Assembly: GCA_900544235.1 (NCBI GenBank)
Contig: UQUL01000076.1
Coordinates: 1-5,114, forward strand
Reading direction: 5' to 3'
Length of the DNA: 5,114 bases
Origin: an uncultured Collinsella sp.
Lineage (GTDB): Bacteria > Actinomycetota > Coriobacteriia > Coriobacteriales > Coriobacteriaceae
How positions within the stretch are numbered: the first letter of the stretch is position 1; every line of letters starts with the position of its first letter. Under the pieces are notes generated by a model. The model saw nothing but the letters and a program-made list of their open reading frames with translations. It was not told the origin of the DNA and ran no database searches. Shown piece after piece: positions 5,065 to 5,114 of the stretch. The position numbers were made by a program, and so were the translations under genes.

Positions 5065-5114
5065 ATGACCCAAAGAAGAAAGCGATACGACAGGCAGTTC
5101 AAGGTCTCGGCGGC
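5065..5114 (+). CDS. IS3-family transposase OrfA, N-terminal fragment (runs off the window)
   Basis: Sixteen complete codons read MTQRRKRYDRQFKVSA, followed by two bases of an alanine codon. The basic start with YDRQFK and then a hydrophobic/alanine run is the usual opening of IS3-group OrfA proteins (RR-x-Y-x-x-E/Q-FK), the helix-turn-helix subunit that is normally joined to the DDE-domain OrfB by programmed -1 frameshifting. AAAGGTG (5052-5058) lies 6 bases before the ATG. Only the first helix is visible, so the family call rests on a short stretch. The gene is divergent from the radical SAM gene. Confidence 0.7.
   Translation, partial: MTQRRKRYDRQFKVSA

Larger units (their letters stand above)
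5024..5114 (+). mobile_element. Left end of an IS3-type insertion sequence (truncated by window end)
   Basis: The segment from about 5024 or 5027 (both begin TGA) leads into TTGGACACC and then directly into a transposase OrfA start. IS3-family ends begin with TG and commonly have a GGACA-like stretch near the terminus, so this fits. The other end and any target-site duplication are outside the window, and the exact left boundary is therefore uncertain by a few bases. Confidence 0.55.

Overview
The first 42 bases are library adapter, not genome: a Nextera i5 index followed by the Read 1 transposon adapter. Biological sequence therefore starts at position 43, at the end of a contig. The rest looks like a chromosomal piece of a moderately GC-rich anaerobe. 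The suggested source is a gut Coriobacteriia-type actinobacterium such as Collinsella. This is inferred from codon use, the tRNA-Glu sequence, strong Shine-Dalgarno sites, the CCA-enzyme type and the radical SAM protein typical of strict anaerobes. It was not tested by a search.

Layout on the + strand: the 3' part of a CCA tRNA nucleotidyltransferase gene (44-799); a tRNA-Glu(CUC) gene with its own promoter and a textbook terminator (927-1003, terminator 1014-1045); a multispanning membrane protein of the flippase-like/LPG-synthase-TM family (1154-2461); and a TetR-type repressor (2578-3189). An inverted repeat upstream of the repressor could be its operator. On the - strand, convergent with the repressor, is a 477-residue radical SAM protein (4811-3378). 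It has a CxxxCxxC site and a C-terminal Twitch/SPASM-like cysteine set. At the right edge, on the + strand and divergent from the radical SAM gene, the first 16 codons of an IS3-type OrfA begin at 5065 and run off the window.

The CCA enzyme and tRNA-Glu are housekeeping tRNA functions that happen to be adjacent. Nothing in the sequence ties the membrane protein, the regulator and the radical SAM protein into one proven pathway. The convergent gap (3190-3377) holds two long hairpins. The arm of the first is a 20-base sequence (consensus AARTTGCGGTGAAATAGGGA) that recurs near 4945, between the radical SAM promoter and the insertion sequence. It is probably a dispersed intergenic repeat.

I see no CRISPR array, defence island or clearly new system. 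The points most worth checking are the repeat family, the uncharacterised radical SAM protein, the putative operators, and the hairpin over the ribosome binding site of the insertion sequence.
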